In this document: positions 47,534 through 57,678 of the stretch, one piece after another
How the letters are laid out: each line of letters begins with the position of its first letter
Numbering within the stretch: the stretch's first letter is position 1
Origin: Corynebacterium renale
GTDB taxonomy: Bacteria > Actinomycetota > Actinomycetes > Mycobacteriales > Mycobacteriaceae
Direction: 5' to 3'
NCBI RefSeq assembly: GCF_002563965.1
Contig: NZ_PDJF01000001.1
Span: 1,860,001-1,924,000, forward strand
Length of the DNA: 64,000 nt
Made by a program: the position numbers and the translations under genes
The notes under the pieces: generated by a model
What the model was told of the DNA's origin: nothing
Database searches by the model: none
What the model saw: the letters and a program-made list of their open reading frames with translations, nothing else

Positions 47534-48223
47534 TTATGCATCGTTTGGTTGGTTGCGGACGGGGGCTTTAGCGTCGATAAGCAATCCGACGAACCCGAGA
47601 CATGCAAGCCCCACAGTGACAACGGCGAGAACCGGGTTAAAACCTGTTGTGAGAGTATCTCCAATGAACACGGTTGCGCACGTCCCCGGCGCTGAACCAA
47701 TGAGTGTTGCCGCCCCAAAGGGGATAACTCGCACGGACGTTAGCGCCGCGACATAGTTCAGAACAGAAAACGGGACCCCCGCAATGAGACGCAGTGAGCC
47801 AACAGCAAGCCACCCGCGCTGCCGCAATCGTGTGTTAATGCTTGCGACGGCAGGATGCTTCAGCCTCGGCGCCATCCACTCTCCAAGGAGACGTCTGACT
47901 ACAACCAACGAGAGCATAGCGGAAGCAGTTGTGGCTGTGAGCGCTACCAGTGTCCCTAGCGCCGGACCGAAAAGAACTCCGCTTGCCAAGGTCAACAATG
48001 TTCGCGGAATAGGGAATTGCGTGATGGCGACGTACAGCAGCCAAAAAACGATGATAAAACTTGAGCCGAGACTGTCCGCCCAACCCCGCAACACGCTGAG
48101 AGGCGGGACCTCTAAAAAAATCGTGCAGGCCAGGAAAAGGATAAGTCCTGCGCTGATTATGCAACGCTTCATCCACGACCATGCGCGCATCGAATCTACG
48201 GCGTCACGTACAAGCGATGCCAT
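47534..48223 (-). CDS. TVP38/TMEM64 (DedA/VTT-type) membrane protein
   Basis: 229-residue integral membrane protein with the VTT domain signature PRTLLTLASGVLFGPALG (near residue 74) followed by a hydrophobic segment and a basic RRLLGEW. Members act as lipid scramblases or transporters in the envelope. ATG 48223 is one of several possible starts; the frame is open to 48307 but that extension overlaps the GNAT gene. Minus-strand neighbour of the GNAT gene, probably co-transcribed. Confidence 0.78.
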   Translation of the reverse strand: MASLVRDAVDSMRAWSWMKRCIISAGLILFLACTIFLEVPPLSVLRGWADSLGSSFIIVFWLLYVAITQFPIPRTLLTLASGVLFGPALGTLVALTATTASAMLSLVVVRRLLGEWMAPRLKHPAVASINTRLRQRGWLAVGSLRLIAGVPFSVLNYVAALTSVRVIPFGAATLIGSAPGTCATVFIGDTLTTGFNPVLAVVTVGLACLGFVGLLIDAKAPVRNQPNDA

Positions 48224-48240
48224 AAATTCGCGTATTTTGC

Positions 48241-48888
48241 CTACCAACTGCTCGTCCGTGGTCGAACTAACGCTGGGCCTTCGTCGGGAACAGCAGGAGA
48301 ACGCCACATAGCTAACTCGCCAGGGGATCCGTCCGATGTGGGGATCTCGCCCAACAGTGCGAAATCAAACCGCTTATAAAGACGCGCTGCACGGTGGGTC
48401 GATGCTTCGAGGTACGCCGCGTCGCGGCCCACGCGATCGAGCCCCTTGTTGATGAGGGCACTGCCAACCCCATGTCCCTGCGCACTAGGGGCTACAGCAA
48501 TGACATAGAGATACCAATGTGGGAACTTAGGGTGGTATGCCAGTTCCTCTTTATGCCCGCTGAGCATACGATCCCAGACATCCTGCCCGACAATTGGAAC
48601 CATGTGATCGGCGATGTCTTCCATAGCTGGCAATGCGTCAGGTTCGGACCAGGTGGCTATTCCCACCAAATCGTCATCGAGAAAAGCTAAGTCGACATGC
48701 GCTTGGTCGCCCCACGATGTGAGCTGGGCGCGAAACAATTCACGCAATACACCGAAATCACCTTGTTCGGTATGCAACTGCGCAATTTCAGCGAAGGAGG
48801 GATCGTACGCAAACGAGCGAGTCAGCAGCTCGGTGGCCTGGTCAACGTAGGCCTTTTCGAAACTCGTCAAAGACAGTGTTTTGCTCAT
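48241..48888 (-). CDS. GNAT-family acetyltransferase
   Basis: 215-residue protein with the acetyl-CoA loop VAPSAQGHGVGSALI (Q/RxxGxG/A, near residue 131) and YLEASTHRAARLYKRFDF (near 156), both typical of GNAT. Substrate unknown. AAAGG before ATG 48888. It lies right after tRNA-Leu on the same strand, separated by a terminator. Confidence 0.86.
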   Translation of the reverse strand: MSKTLSLTSFEKAYVDQATELLTRSFAYDPSFAEIAQLHTEQGDFGVLRELFRAQLTSWGDQAHVDLAFLDDDLVGIATWSEPDALPAMEDIADHMVPIVGQDVWDRMLSGHKEELAYHPKFPHWYLYVIAVAPSAQGHGVGSALINKGLDRVGRDAAYLEASTHRAARLYKRFDFALLGEIPTSDGSPGELAMWRSPAVPDEGPALVRPRTSSW

Positions 48889-48906
48889 AGGCGACCTTTC
48901 TGCAAT

Positions 48907-48940
48907 AAAAAATCGGCATCCGCGTTAAGCGGATGCCGAT
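48907..48940 (-). terminator. Terminator of tRNA-Leu
   Basis: A perfect 12-bp stem (48912-48923 with 48929-48940), five-base loop, followed on the minus strand by a T-run. It lies directly downstream of the tRNA. Confidence 0.9.
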
Positions 48941-48947
48941 ATATCTG

Positions 48948-49033
48948 TGCCCGGAGGGGGACTTGAACCCCCACGTCCGTTAATAGGACACTAGCACCTC
49001 AAGCTAGCGCGTCTGCCATTCCGCCACCCGGGC
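48948..49033 (-). tRNA. tRNA-Leu (anticodon GAG)
   Basis: An 86-nt class II tRNA. Acceptor arm GCCCGGG pairs with CCGGGC near the 3' end; the anticodon stem CTAGC/GCTAG surrounds loop TTGAGGT with anticodon GAG; a long variable arm and a TTCAAGTC T-loop follow. The 3' CCA is not encoded (CAG follows the discriminator A). Confidence 0.95.
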
Positions 49034-49271
49034 AAGGTGGTGTACCGCCTTACGGCGTCGAACACGTGATATATTAACCACAAGGCTACACTAAGGGCAA
49101 ATCCGCTGGGTAAACCGTATTTTCGGAGATTTTGCACTCACCGTAATTACAGTGCCGTAATCTCCGCAACGCTTGAGTCCAGTTTGCTAATTGCGTGCCG
49201 AAAATCCAGGCGCCTCAAGAATATGAGGCGAGCATGTAGAAATGTGACCCGCAATTCTGTAGACAAGAGGT

Positions 49272-49820
49272 ATGACTTCTTACGTAGATACCACTCGATT
49301 CCCCGGTCCCGACCCCTATGCACCACTCGGCGATCTTCCTGCTTTTCCTGTACGTAGTTCCAGCTTTGTCGAAGGCGAAGAACTTGCCGCACGCCTCCAA
49401 GCGCCAAAGAATGTGTCACCACACCTGGCCTGGGACGCAGCTGATCTTCCTGAAGGTACCCGTTCCATAGCTATCACGTGCTTGGATCCAGATGCCCCCA
49501 CAGGCTCTGGCTACTGGCACTGGGCTGTTTTCAACATCCCCGTCAATGTCACGGAGATCGCCGAAGGAGCAGCCACTGAAGACGGGTTAGACGGCGTGCC
49601 GGAAGCCAGGGCGTTGTGTAACGATTCCGGCCAGCGTGCCTACTACGGTCCGCAGCCGCCAGTTGGCCACGGTTTTCATCGTTACCTGTTCGCCGTTCAC
49701 GCTGTGGACACGGAAGAATTAGATATCCCAGAGAATGCGACACCAACAGTTCTGGGCTTCAACCTCTACTTCCATTCTTTGGCCCGAACCATCACATGGG
49801 GCTGGGCTGAGAACAAATAG
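49272..49820 (+). CDS. YbhB/YbcL family (PEBP-like) protein
   Basis: 182-residue phosphatidylethanolamine-binding-protein fold. Seen: SPHLAWDAADLPEGTRSIAITCLDPDAPTG (opening SPHLAWDAADLPEGTRSIA near residue 53, with the DPDAP motif), SGYWHWAVFNIP (near 78) and YYGPQPPVGHGFHRYLFAVHA (opening YYGPQPPVGHGFHRY near 122). Ligand and role in bacteria are uncertain. No signal peptide. TAGACA is 6 nt upstream and AGAGG 1 nt upstream of the ATG, so a leaderless start is likely. Confidence 0.9.
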   Translation: MTSYVDTTRFPGPDPYAPLGDLPAFPVRSSSFVEGEELAARLQAPKNVSPHLAWDAADLPEGTRSIAITCLDPDAPTGSGYWHWAVFNIPVNVTEIAEGAATEDGLDGVPEARALCNDSGQRAYYGPQPPVGHGFHRYLFAVHAVDTEELDIPENATPTVLGFNLYFHSLARTITWGWAENK

Positions 49821-49850
49821 TCCAAGAATTGGCCGTACCGGCAGCACTAA

Positions 49851-49896
49851 AAACGCCTAGGTATGAGTCTAAAATCTGACTCGAACCTAGGCGTTT
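49851..49896. terminator. Bidirectional hairpin between PEBP gene and pyrD
   Basis: AAACGCCTAGGT (49851-49862) pairs with ACCTAGGCGTTT (49885-49896) and the loop forms GAGTC/GACTC. It lies between convergent stops. Confidence 0.85.
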
Positions 49897-49909
49897 GATG
49901 AGCTTTAGC

Positions 49910-51028
49910 TTATTCCTTCCACGGCAGACCGCTACCGACAGCAGCCTGAAGCGATTGCAAACCATGACGCCGGCACTGTGTAGCGAGCCCCTTGTGGATA
50001 AGCCGGATCCAGTCAGGTCCGTAGTAAATCATTCCGGTATACCCTTGCAGCAGGTTTGCCCCACTGGTGATGCGTTCCCACGCTTGCTGTGGGGTAGAGA
50101 TTCCCCCGCTGGAGACAAGAGCAAGCTTTCCTCCGACACGTGCGTATAGGCGTTGGAGTACCTCGAGCGCGCGATCATTCAACGGCGCACCAGAGATACC
50201 GCCGGCCCCCATGGAAGCAACTTTGTCCGCATCCGTGCTTAAACCTTCACGGGAAATGGTGGTGTTGGTTGCGACAATGCCTGCGAGCCCAAGTTCAACT
50301 GCCAGATCTGCTACTGCATCGACGTCGTCGTTGTTGAGGTCGGGAGCAATTTTCACCAGCACAGGCATTTTCGCGGAAGAAGTTTCTTCCATCACAGCTT
50401 CGAGAATTGGGCGTAGTGATTCCACTGCTTGAAGGTCTCGGAGTCCAGGAGTGTTAGGGGAGGAGACGTTCACCACGACGAAATCTGCGGTTCCGTTCAC
50501 TGCACGGGCTGACGCACGATAATCTGCGACAGCATCCTCAGGCGCGACAACTTTGGTTTTGCCGATGTTTATGGCGATCACGCCTTCGTCGTGACGCGCC
50601 CGGAGATTGCATGCTGCAGTCTCTGCCCCCTCATTGTTAAAGCCCATCCGATTCAAAATCGCTTTATCGGCGGGAAGACGGAACAGGCGAGGGGAGTCGT
50701 TGCCCGGTTGTGCCTTTGCGGTGACGGTCCCGAGCTCGGCGTACCCGAATCCCACAGCAGCCCATACGTCAGGCGCTTCAGCATTCTTGTCAAAACCAGC
50801 GGCGAGGCCTAAAGGTTGATTAAAACGTATACCGAAGACATCTTGAACCAAGATCGGGTCGTTGACCGGCAGTATTGCCCCAAGCGTCTTACGCAGTGGC
50901 GTGACTTTTTGCGTGAGTTTCACTGCGGCCATGATGATGTCATGGATTTTTTCCGGATCAATGGTAAACATGCCTTTAAGCGCTAAGGCATATGCGGCTT
51001 GACGGGCTCGTACCCAAATATCATTCAT
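49910..51028 (-). CDS. pyrD: Dihydroorotate dehydrogenase (quinone), class 2
   Basis: 372-residue membrane-associated enzyme of pyrimidine synthesis. N-terminal helical part (about 1-45), then [20 protein letters not shown] and [31 protein letters not shown] holds the catalytic serine of class 2 enzymes; FMN site [10 protein letters not shown] and SSGGI. Uses quinone as acceptor. The ATG overlaps the lipoprotein gene's stop by 8 bp, so translation is probably coupled. Confidence 0.96.
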   Translation of the reverse strand: MNDIWVRARQAAYALALKGMFTIDPEKIHDIIMAAVKLTQKVTPLRKTLGAILPVNDPILVQDVFGIRFNQPLGLAAGFDKNAEAPDVWAAVGFGYAELGTVTAKAQPGNDSPRLFRLPADKAILNRMGFNNEGAETAACNLRARHDEGVIAINIGKTKVVAPEDAVADYRASARAVNGTADFVVVNVSSPNTPGLRDLQAVESLRPILEAVMEETSSAKMPVLVKIAPDLNNDDVDAVADLAVELGLAGIVATNTTISREGLSTDADKVASMGAGGISGAPLNDRALEVLQRLYARVGGKLALVSSGGISTPQQAWERITSGANLLQGYTGMIYYGPDWIRLIHKGLATQCRRHGLQSLQAAVGSGLPWKE

Positions 51029-52076
51029 CGATCTTTTCCTTTGTGGATGAGCGGGGTTCGGAAATTATTTGGAGTCCATCCCCAGTAGCGGATCCTGTGA
51101 CGATCGTGCCATCGGCAAGCACCACCATTGAGCGTGCGTCGGCGACTGTTCGGATCTCGAATTCGGGCTGCTGGACTCCGGTAGAGATGTCGTAGGCGGT
51201 TGCAAGATTGTTGGCGGTGGAGGCAACCCATGCCACGTTGCGGTGCGGGTCCCACGCGACCGCCCACGGCGATTCATCGACAGGTCCGGCCTGGTGCAAG
51301 CGAATGACGTCATCAGCGGTGTACACCATCAGCTGTCCGCCCGTAGTGTCCGATGCGAGGAACAAACCATCAGGTCCTGGGGCAACCCGTCCAATGCCGA
51401 GGCCGACACGAAGTCGAGCACCTTGCTTCCCATTCGACCAGTCAATGTCTTGAATGGTGGTGTCCTCGGACAGCGTGCGAATTACTGCGTCAGGTCCGTC
51501 GTCCACGGGAGAGGACAATAGTTGGGTGGTGTATTTCTCCACCTCAATGATGTGGGGTTTTTCTTCACCTTTGTACAGCACCACTCGCGCACTATCAGAA
51601 TTAGCTGTCAGCAATTCTCCGGTAGTCAAGCGAACAGCCGAGGTGGCCGGATATTCAGGATCTACAGCAGTCTCGACGGCCTCAAACTCAGGCCCAGAGT
51701 ATTCGATGACTTTTTCACCGCACGCGAGGACGAAAGTCTCAGAATTTGCGGTCAGCTCGCCGCACTGCTTATCGACGGCCACCTCGCGCGATTGCCCGGC
51801 CTGAAACTGCTCAACGGTGCCGAAGGCTAGAGAATCCTCGCCCCGGACAGCGAGGATATTGCCAATATGCTCAATGTCGATGACGGTCCCGTCCGCGAAC
51901 ACGTCAGAGAGGATTTCACCATCAGCGTCACGACTAACGGGCGATTCCACGGGGGTAGCATCACCCATGACATCCGCAAGTTCCGAATTTCCCATAGAAC
52001 TGCAGGCCGCCAAGACGGAACCAGCACCTAATGAAAGTCCTATGACTGCAATGCGACGTATCAAATGAGCACTCAC
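51021..52076 (-). CDS. Putative lipoprotein with beta-propeller-like repeats
   Basis: 351-residue protein. The N-terminus has two arginines, a hydrophobic stretch and the lipobox VLAACSS, so it should be lipid-anchored. The rest has repeats of [14 protein letters not shown] / [16 protein letters not shown] / [13 protein letters not shown] / [20 protein letters not shown], resembling a seven-bladed propeller (YncE-type). Function unknown. GTG 52076 was chosen because TAGTGT lies 8 nt upstream; the frame opens four codons earlier at 52088. Coupled to pyrD by 8-bp overlap. Confidence 0.78.
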   Translation of the reverse strand: MSAHLIRRIAVIGLSLGAGSVLAACSSMGNSELADVMGDATPVESPVSRDADGEILSDVFADGTVIDIEHIGNILAVRGEDSLAFGTVEQFQAGQSREVAVDKQCGELTANSETFVLACGEKVIEYSGPEFEAVETAVDPEYPATSAVRLTTGELLTANSDSARVVLYKGEEKPHIIEVEKYTTQLLSSPVDDGPDAVIRTLSEDTTIQDIDWSNGKQGARLRVGLGIGRVAPGPDGLFLASDTTGGQLMVYTADDVIRLHQAGPVDESPWAVAWDPHRNVAWVASTANNLATAYDISTGVQQPEFEIRTVADARSMVVLADGTIVTGSATGDGLQIISEPRSSTKEKIDE

Positions 52077-52084
52077 ACACAAAG

Positions 52085-52090
52085 ACACTA
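52085..52090 (-). promoter_or_regulatory. -10 box for the leaderless lipoprotein-pyrD operon
   Basis: On the minus strand TAGTGT ends 8 nt before GTG 52076. Confidence 0.5.
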
Positions 52091-52134
52091 GCAGCGCACG
52101 CCTAGAGTATCCGATTCCACACCCTTCGCCCCGA

Positions 52135-53037
52135 CTAATGTGACACGTCTGTCAACGCACGCTCAATCGCCCGTGGGAGCACTAAGCTCGCATTCTCAAC
52201 CGCCGAAACAATATGCTCAACTTCGCGACCACCCACAATCACTGATGCAACAGCCGGGCGCTGGCGAACCCAAGCCTGGGCAACAGCTGCGGGATTTACG
52301 CCCAAACCGTCTGCGGCCGTGCGCAAGGCGTCAGAAATGGTGTCTGTTCTTCTACCTGCATAAGGCTGCAAAGCTGCCGGAGGATGCCCATCTGCAGCGC
52401 GGCTCCCATAGAGAGCGCCGTGTGCGAGGGGAGCAGCAGCGATGATTCCAATACCCATGTACTCCGCCGCAGGCACAACATCCATTTCTATACCGCGAAC
52501 CACCAGGGAGTACTCATTCTGAACAGACACAATAGGCAGCCCAGCCTCAGAAGCGGTAAGCGCCAACTGCCAGCCTGTGTAGTCCCGCACACCGGCATAT
52601 CGGACGCGACCACTATCGACTGCGTATTCCAAAACAGCAACAACTTCCTCAACCGGAACTCCAGGATCCCAATAAGCCACCGACCATAAATCAAGAAAAT
52701 CGGTACGCAACGATGCCAGGCTCCGATCGAGCTGCGCCAACAAGTGACGCCGTGATGCGTCGACCCGCTGCCCGACTGGCTTCGTAGGGTCGATACCGCC
52801 AGCCGAAGACAAGACAAGCTCGGAACGAGGAATTCCACGGAGAGCTTTCGCAACCATTATTTCCGATTGGCCGCCTCCATAAGCAGATGAGACGTCGATA
52901 AGCGTGCCTCCAGCAGAACAGAATTCACGAGCCATAGCTGCCGCAACGTCGACCGAGACTTCCTCGCCCCAACTACCCGTACCTAGACCTACGGAGGAAA
53001 CCCGCAATCCACTAGAACCCAAACGTCGATATTCCAC
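52135..53037 (-). CDS. Aldo/keto reductase
   Basis: 300-residue TIM-barrel oxidoreductase of the AKR superfamily. It begins VEYRRLGSSGLRVSSVGLGTGSW (opening VEYRRLGSSGLRVSSVGLG); IDVSSAYGGGQSE has the catalytic Asp and Tyr region; RTDFLDLWSVAYWDPG (near 116) matches the Asp-Leu-x-x-x-H-x-W/P segment though the histidine is replaced by a tyrosine-rich stretch; C-terminal VIVGGREVEHI binds NADPH. Related to voltage-gated potassium channel beta-like AKRs. Start GTG 53037 has TAGTCT 7 nt upstream. Divergent from uppP by 30 bp. Confidence 0.86.
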   Translation of the reverse strand: MEYRRLGSSGLRVSSVGLGTGSWGEEVSVDVAAAMAREFCSAGGTLIDVSSAYGGGQSEIMVAKALRGIPRSELVLSSAGGIDPTKPVGQRVDASRRHLLAQLDRSLASLRTDFLDLWSVAYWDPGVPVEEVVAVLEYAVDSGRVRYAGVRDYTGWQLALTASEAGLPIVSVQNEYSLVVRGIEMDVVPAAEYMGIGIIAAAPLAHGALYGSRAADGHPPAALQPYAGRRTDTISDALRTAADGLGVNPAAVAQAWVRQRPAVASVIVGGREVEHIVSAVENASLVLPRAIERALTDVSH

Positions 53038-53044
53038 TTCACCC

Positions 53045-53050
53045 AGACTA
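53045..53050 (-). promoter_or_regulatory. -10 box for the leaderless aldo/keto reductase gene
   Basis: On the minus strand TAGTCT ends 7 nt before GTG 53037. It is 4 bp from the uppP -10 box, so the two promoters exclude each other. Confidence 0.5.
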
Positions 53051-53054
53051 GTAG

Positions 53055-53060
53055 TACGGT
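53055..53060 (+). promoter_or_regulatory. -10 box for leaderless uppP
   Basis: TACGGT ends 7 nt before GTG 53068. No ribosome-binding site is present. Confidence 0.5.
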
Positions 53061-53067
53061 GTCTTGA

Positions 53068-53949
53068 GTGTATGAAATGAGTGTTCTCGCGGCCGGGGAA
53101 ACCAGCGCAGCCGCTGATGCGATGAGCTGGGCGCAAGTCGTTGTCCTGTCCTTAGTACAAGGCTTGACCGAATTCCTACCGGTTAGTTCGTCTGGCCACC
53201 TGCGCATCGTATCCGAAATGTTTTGGGGCGAAGACGCGGGCGCTTCCTTTACCGCGGTGGTGCAGTTGGGTACAGAAGCCGCCGTCCTGGTGTACTTTGC
53301 TCAGGATATTTGGAGAATTCTGACTGGTTGGTTCCGGGGCCTTATGAATAAAGACCAACGGGGCTTCGACTACCGAATGGGGTGGATGGTAATCGTTGGC
53401 ACGATTCCTGTCGGCGTCATCGGTTTCTTAGGCAAAGACCTCATCCGCGACAATCTCCGCAACCTCTGGATTACAGCGACCGTTCTCGTTTTGTTCTCAT
53501 TCGTGTTCATTTGGGCGGAAAAAGTGGGTTCGAAGACCCGCAGCTTCGACCAACTGACCATGAAGGACGCAGTGCTCATGGGCTTCGCTCAATGTCTGGC
53601 ACTGATACCTGGTGTATCGCGGTCTGGTGGCACAATTTCAGCTGGTCTCTTCTTGGGGCTCGATCGCGCTGTCGCTGCCCGCTTCAGTTTTCTTCTGGCC
53701 ATTCCGGCGGTTCTCGCCTCGGGACTATTCTCACTTCCTGATGCTTTCAATCCTGACGCTGGCCAGGCTGCCTCGGGGATCCAGCTACTCGTAGGTACTG
53801 GTATTGCCTTCGTGGTGGGGTACATATCCATCGCTTGGTTACTGCGATTCGTCTCCAACAATTCTTTCTCTTGGTTCGCGGCATACCGCATCCCAGCTGG
53901 CCTGCTGGTCATGGCATTGCTTGCAGCCGGCGTTCTGCAACCGTTCTAA
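53068..53949 (+). CDS. uppP: Undecaprenyl-diphosphatase (UppP/BacA)
   Basis: 293-residue membrane phosphatase that recycles the lipid carrier for peptidoglycan and other envelope polymers; extra copies raise bacitracin tolerance. Motif 1 [15 protein letters not shown] (near residue 33) and motif 2 [17 protein letters not shown] (near 180) are the two active-site sequences; seven to eight hydrophobic segments. GTG 53068 is preferred for its promoter spacing; ATG 53077 is an alternative. Confidence 0.95.
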   Translation: MYEMSVLAAGETSAAADAMSWAQVVVLSLVQGLTEFLPVSSSGHLRIVSEMFWGEDAGASFTAVVQLGTEAAVLVYFAQDIWRILTGWFRGLMNKDQRGFDYRMGWMVIVGTIPVGVIGFLGKDLIRDNLRNLWITATVLVLFSFVFIWAEKVGSKTRSFDQLTMKDAVLMGFAQCLALIPGVSRSGGTISAGLFLGLDRAVAARFSFLLAIPAVLASGLFSLPDAFNPDAGQAASGIQLLVGTGIAFVVGYISIAWLLRFVSNNSFSWFAAYRIPAGLLVMALLAAGVLQPF

Positions 53950-54064
53950 ACGTTGCGTACAGTAGAGGTTTATCAATTGCGGCGTGTTCACAGCTAGGAC
54001 GTAGTCCCGAAACGAGTAAAGCGTCGCACACGAAAAGTGTCTTATCTATCGAAGGTGAAAATAT

Positions 54065-55324
54065 ATGGAATCATGGAAGAGCCCCGAGGTCCCTTCCGTA
54101 CCTGGCCAATCTCAGGACCTTGAGCTTTACGATACCGCTGATCAAGAGGTCAAACCGGTCGAAATTCCGGAGAGCGGCCCCGTGGGCATGTACGTCTGTG
54201 GAATCACTCCCTACGATTCCACTCACCTCGGGCACGCGGCCACTTACCTGGCCTTCGACCTCATCTACCGTCAGCTGCTAGATAACGGCTATAACGTCCA
54301 CTATGTTCAAAACGTCACCGATGTCGATGATCCACTCTTTGAGCGCGCAGAACGCGATGGCGTTGACTGGAAGGAACTAGGCCAGAGCCAGATTGACCTA
54401 TTCCGCTCGGACATGGCGGCACTGTCCGTTATTCCTCCTCGCGATTTCGTGGCTGCTACAGAAACTATTTCCGAGGCCGCGGAGCTCATTGAGCGCTTGC
54501 TAGCCAATGGCGCCGCCTACACCGTCGAAGACATGGAAAACCCGGACATTTACGCAGCTCACGACGCTACTGAGCAGTTCGGTTACGAATCTAACTACAG
54601 CGGGGCAGAGATGGAAAAACTCTTCGCCGAACGCGGTGGCGATCCGGACCGTCCTGGAAAGGCAGCGCGCATCGACGCCCTGCTATGGCGTTCCGAACGC
54701 GAAGGCGAACCTTCGTGGGACACCGACTTGGGCCCCGGCCGGCCAGGCTGGCACGTAGAGTGCTCTGCTATCGCGTTGAACCGCTTGGGCAGCCATTTTT
54801 CCATTCAGGGTGGTGGCCATGACTTGATGTTCCCGCACCACGAGTATTCTGCAGCGCACGTCGAGGCAGCTACTGGTGTCGACCGCATGGCTGGTCACTA
54901 TGTGCACACCGGCATGATTGGCCTGGATGGCACGAAGATGTCCAAGTCCCTGGGCAATCTCGTCTTTGTATCTAACCTGCTCAAGGAAGGATATGATCCA
55001 TCTGCGATTCGTCTGGGCGTATTCGCTGGGCACTACCGCGACCACCGCGATTGGTCCGACGAAGTTCTTGCTGACGCATCGTCGCGCTTAGCATATTGGC
55101 GCGAAGCAGCGAAGAACTCCACGAGCATGGACCTCGCGGAGGAACTGGTTACTACCATCCGCGAATGCTTGGCCAACGACCTGGATACCCCTGGCGTAAT
55201 CAAGGCCGTTGACGCCTGGGCCATTGCGAGCTCAGACAGTGAATCGAACCCTGAAGCTGGCAAGCTTGTTGCTCGCGCGCTCGACGGCCTGATGGGCATT
55301 AAACTGGACCTTCCAGAAGATTAG
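54065..55324 (+). CDS. mshC: Cysteine:glucosaminyl-inositol ligase (mycothiol synthesis)
   Basis: 419-residue class I aminoacyl-tRNA-synthetase homologue that ligates cysteine to GlcN-inositol in mycothiol synthesis. HIGH-like [10 protein letters not shown] (near residue 58), KMSKSLGN loop (near 294) and zinc-ligand residues ([29 protein letters not shown]). It differs from CysS by its shorter C-terminus and the [11 protein letters not shown] context. Mycothiol marks actinobacteria. ATG with GAAGGTG upstream. Confidence 0.94.
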   Translation: MESWKSPEVPSVPGQSQDLELYDTADQEVKPVEIPESGPVGMYVCGITPYDSTHLGHAATYLAFDLIYRQLLDNGYNVHYVQNVTDVDDPLFERAERDGVDWKELGQSQIDLFRSDMAALSVIPPRDFVAATETISEAAELIERLLANGAAYTVEDMENPDIYAAHDATEQFGYESNYSGAEMEKLFAERGGDPDRPGKAARIDALLWRSEREGEPSWDTDLGPGRPGWHVECSAIALNRLGSHFSIQGGGHDLMFPHHEYSAAHVEAATGVDRMAGHYVHTGMIGLDGTKMSKSLGNLVFVSNLLKEGYDPSAIRLGVFAGHYRDHRDWSDEVLADASSRLAYWREAAKNSTSMDLAEELVTTIRECLANDLDTPGVIKAVDAWAIASSDSESNPEAGKLVARALDGLMGIKLDLPED

Positions 55325-55383
55325 GGTCTGTCGCCTTGCCCCTCGCTGATAGCGTGGGGCGGGGCACAAGGGAGGTTTATACG

Positions 55384-55782
55384 GTGGAGCAACAGTCTGC
55401 GCAAGCACAGTGCCAGGAACTAGTTGACAGTTTCGTAGCGGATTTAGAGATGTTCGCCACAGGCAGCTATCTTGCCGAGGACGAAACCGATTTGTGGGAC
55501 CAACCCTTCGATCCTTCTGCGATTCCTCATATCCAGACTGCGCTCACTAATTTCCTCGACGCGGTCGACGCTCTCGCACGCTCACACCCATCTCTACCGC
55601 AAGAAGACGTGCGTGAGTTGGCAGCTACCACTATCCAAGAATTGGAATCGATTAACGCCGAGTTCGCCTACGCAGTCCTCGAGCCAGAAGAATTTGACGA
55701 AGTCAACGCAATTCTTATAGCGGCGTTCCAAGTGGCCGGCGCAGATGAAGACAGCATCGAACAGCTACCGATTCTGGAGTGA
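55384..55782 (+). CDS. Conserved hypothetical protein
   Basis: 132-residue acidic protein (EQQSAQAQCQELVDSF at the start, then alternating helical segments such as ELAATTIQELESI). No signal, membrane or motif. GTG 55384 has GGAGG 8 nt upstream; the in-frame extension to 55336 lacks one. Sits between mshC and the HAD gene, probably one operon. Function unknown. Confidence 0.72.
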   Translation: MEQQSAQAQCQELVDSFVADLEMFATGSYLAEDETDLWDQPFDPSAIPHIQTALTNFLDAVDALARSHPSLPQEDVRELAATTIQELESINAEFAYAVLEPEEFDEVNAILIAAFQVAGADEDSIEQLPILE

Positions 55783-55789
55783 AAACTTC

Positions 55790-56485
55790 GTGCAGATGAA
55801 ACTCCCTGCGGCCATCATGTGGGATATGGATGGCACTCTCGTCGACTCTGAACCATTGTGGCAGCAAGCAACATTGGAATTGAGCGAATCTTTAGGGCGC
55901 AGGCTCCCGCAAGAGCTTCTCGACGCCACTACCGGAGGTTCTTTTGGGAAAACGCTTCGCATCTGCACGGAATACGCGGGCGTCTCAGTAAATGAAGACC
56001 GCGCGGCTGAATTGAAATCCACAATGTTCAGTCGCGCTCGTCAGCTGTTTTCCAAACACCTCGTACCACGCCCGGGAGTTGTTTCACTATTAGAGGAGCT
56101 CCAGGCGCTTGACGTTCCCATGTTCGTGACGACCAATACTGAGCGGTCCTTGGCGGATGTCTCAATCGACGCAGTCGGTGAACAGTACTTTACGGGGACT
56201 GTGTGCGGGGATGAAGCCGGCTATAAGCCCGATCCGGGGATGTTCTATCACGCAGCAGCTCTAGCCGGGGTGGATCCCGCTCAGTGCCTTGTCTTTGATG
56301 ATTCGATTCCTGGCATCACCGGTGGCTTGCGTGCTGGGTGCGCTGTGGTTGGGCTTCCACACTCGGATGATGTCTCAGTGCCGGAGGGCGCATTAGACAT
56401 GCGTGTGGTGCATGGAAACATATCGTTTAGCGGAGTTAGCGCCAGTCACATTTCACGGTGGTTTAACCTAAGCGCACATTGTTGA
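55790..56485 (+). CDS. HAD-superfamily hydrolase (beta-phosphoglucomutase-like)
   Basis: 231-residue HAD phosphatase/mutase. Motif I MWDMDGTLVDSEPLW near residue 9 (nucleophile Asp), motif II in FVTTNTERSLA (threonine in place of Ser), motif III KPDPGMFYHAA with the lysine, motif IV LVFDDSIPGITGGLRAG. A helical cap of the C1 type follows motif I. Substrate unknown. GTG 55790 is 7 bp after the preceding stop. Confidence 0.87.
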   Translation: MQMKLPAAIMWDMDGTLVDSEPLWQQATLELSESLGRRLPQELLDATTGGSFGKTLRICTEYAGVSVNEDRAAELKSTMFSRARQLFSKHLVPRPGVVSLLEELQALDVPMFVTTNTERSLADVSIDAVGEQYFTGTVCGDEAGYKPDPGMFYHAAALAGVDPAQCLVFDDSIPGITGGLRAGCAVVGLPHSDDVSVPEGALDMRVVHGNISFSGVSASHISRWFNLSAHC

Positions 56486-56496
56486 GGGCGACGTGC

Positions 56497-56502
56497 GATA
56501 AT
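56497..56502 (+). promoter_or_regulatory. -10 box for leaderless hisE
   Basis: GATAAT ends 7 nt before ATG 56510 and is preceded by TGC, an extended -10 context. Confidence 0.5.
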
Positions 56503-56509
56503 TAACGGC

Positions 56510-56773
56510 ATGAAAAACTTTGACTCTCTGTTCGCAGAACTAACCGATCGTGCCGAGCAGCGCCCGGAAGGCTCTGCGACCGTTGCAGCTTTGGATGCTG
56601 GCGTCCATACCATCGGCAAGAAAATCATTGAAGAAGCCGGTGAAGTGTGGATTGCTTCGGAGTATCAATCTGATGAAGAGCTGGCTGAAGAAATGTCCCA
56701 GCTGATGTATTGGACTCAAGTCATGATGATCAAGCGTGGGCTCACCCCCGACGATATTTACAAATACCTCTGA
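56510..56773 (+). CDS. hisE: Phosphoribosyl-ATP pyrophosphatase
   Basis: 87-residue MazG-like protein catalysing step 2 of histidine synthesis. [27 protein letters not shown] (opening [16 protein letters not shown] near residue 36) has the acidic metal-binding helix, and [12 protein letters not shown] the second. Separate hisE (not fused to hisI) is the actinobacterial form. hisG follows after 59 bp. Confidence 0.95.
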   Translation: MKNFDSLFAELTDRAEQRPEGSATVAALDAGVHTIGKKIIEEAGEVWIASEYQSDEELAEEMSQLMYWTQVMMIKRGLTPDDIYKYL

Positions 56774-56832
56774 TATTCGACCTGCGCAGACAAAGCGCAG
56801 GATTTTTTCTGTTCGAAAGGATGTTTTCCTGC

Positions 56833-57678
56833 ATGATTAAAATTGCTATCCCGAACAAGGGCTCCCTGTCTGAGGTAGCCTCGCAAATTCTCAAAGAAGC
56901 CGGCTACGCCGGTCGACGTGATTCCAAGGCCTTGAACGTCTACGACAAAGAAAACGATGTCGAGTTCTTCTTCCTCCGCCCAAAAGACATTGCTATTTAT
57001 GTCGCGTCCGGAAAATTGGACTTGGGCATTACTGGTCGTGACCTCGCCCTGGATTCAGGCGCTCAGGTACAAGAAGTCTTGGCGCTCGGTTTTGGGGCCT
57101 CGACTTTCCGGTACGCGGCACCGGCAGGGGAGTCGTGGACGGTGGAAGACCTCGAAGGCAAGCGTATTGCGACGTCCTACCCCAACCTAGTTCGCGCTGA
57201 TCTAAAGAAACACGGGATTACCGCCGACGTCATCCGCTTGGAGGGCGCAGTCGAAATATCCATCAAGCTCGGCGTGGCCGACGCGATTGCTGACGTCGTA
57301 TCCACGGGGCGAACCCTCCGTGAGCAGGGACTTAAGCCGTTCGGGGAAGCTATTTGTTCGTCCGAGGCTGTCGTGGTGGCTCGTGAAGGCTACGAATTGA
57401 CCGATGCACAAAAGGTTATGCTGCGCCGGTTCGAAGGCATCCTGCACGCACACACCTACCTGATGTTGGACTACAACATCGACCGGGGAACCCTGCCCGA
57501 GGCAAGCGCGATTACACCGGGATTGTCTAGCCCTACTGTTTCACCGTTGGCAAAAGATAATTGGGTCGCAGTACGTGTAATGGTGCCACGCAAAAATGCA
57601 AATTCCATTATGGACCGGCTGGCAGCAATAGGTGCTGAAGCAATTTTGGCTTCCGAACTAAGAATTGCACGTATTTAA
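56833..57678 (+). CDS. hisG: ATP phosphoribosyltransferase (long form)
   Basis: 281-residue first enzyme of histidine synthesis. [14 protein letters not shown] at the start, [13 protein letters not shown] (near 65), and [19 protein letters not shown] (near 145; PRPP-binding) are family-typical. The long C-terminal extension (about 205-281) is the ACT-like domain giving feedback inhibition by histidine. ATG 56833 is preferred over an ATG at 56821 that lies only 1-2 nt from the AAAGG. Confidence 0.95.
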   Translation: MIKIAIPNKGSLSEVASQILKEAGYAGRRDSKALNVYDKENDVEFFFLRPKDIAIYVASGKLDLGITGRDLALDSGAQVQEVLALGFGASTFRYAAPAGESWTVEDLEGKRIATSYPNLVRADLKKHGITADVIRLEGAVEISIKLGVADAIADVVSTGRTLREQGLKPFGEAICSSEAVVVAREGYELTDAQKVMLRRFEGILHAHTYLMLDYNIDRGTLPEASAITPGLSSPTVSPLAKDNWVAVRVMVPRKNANSIMDRLAAIGAEAILASELRIARI

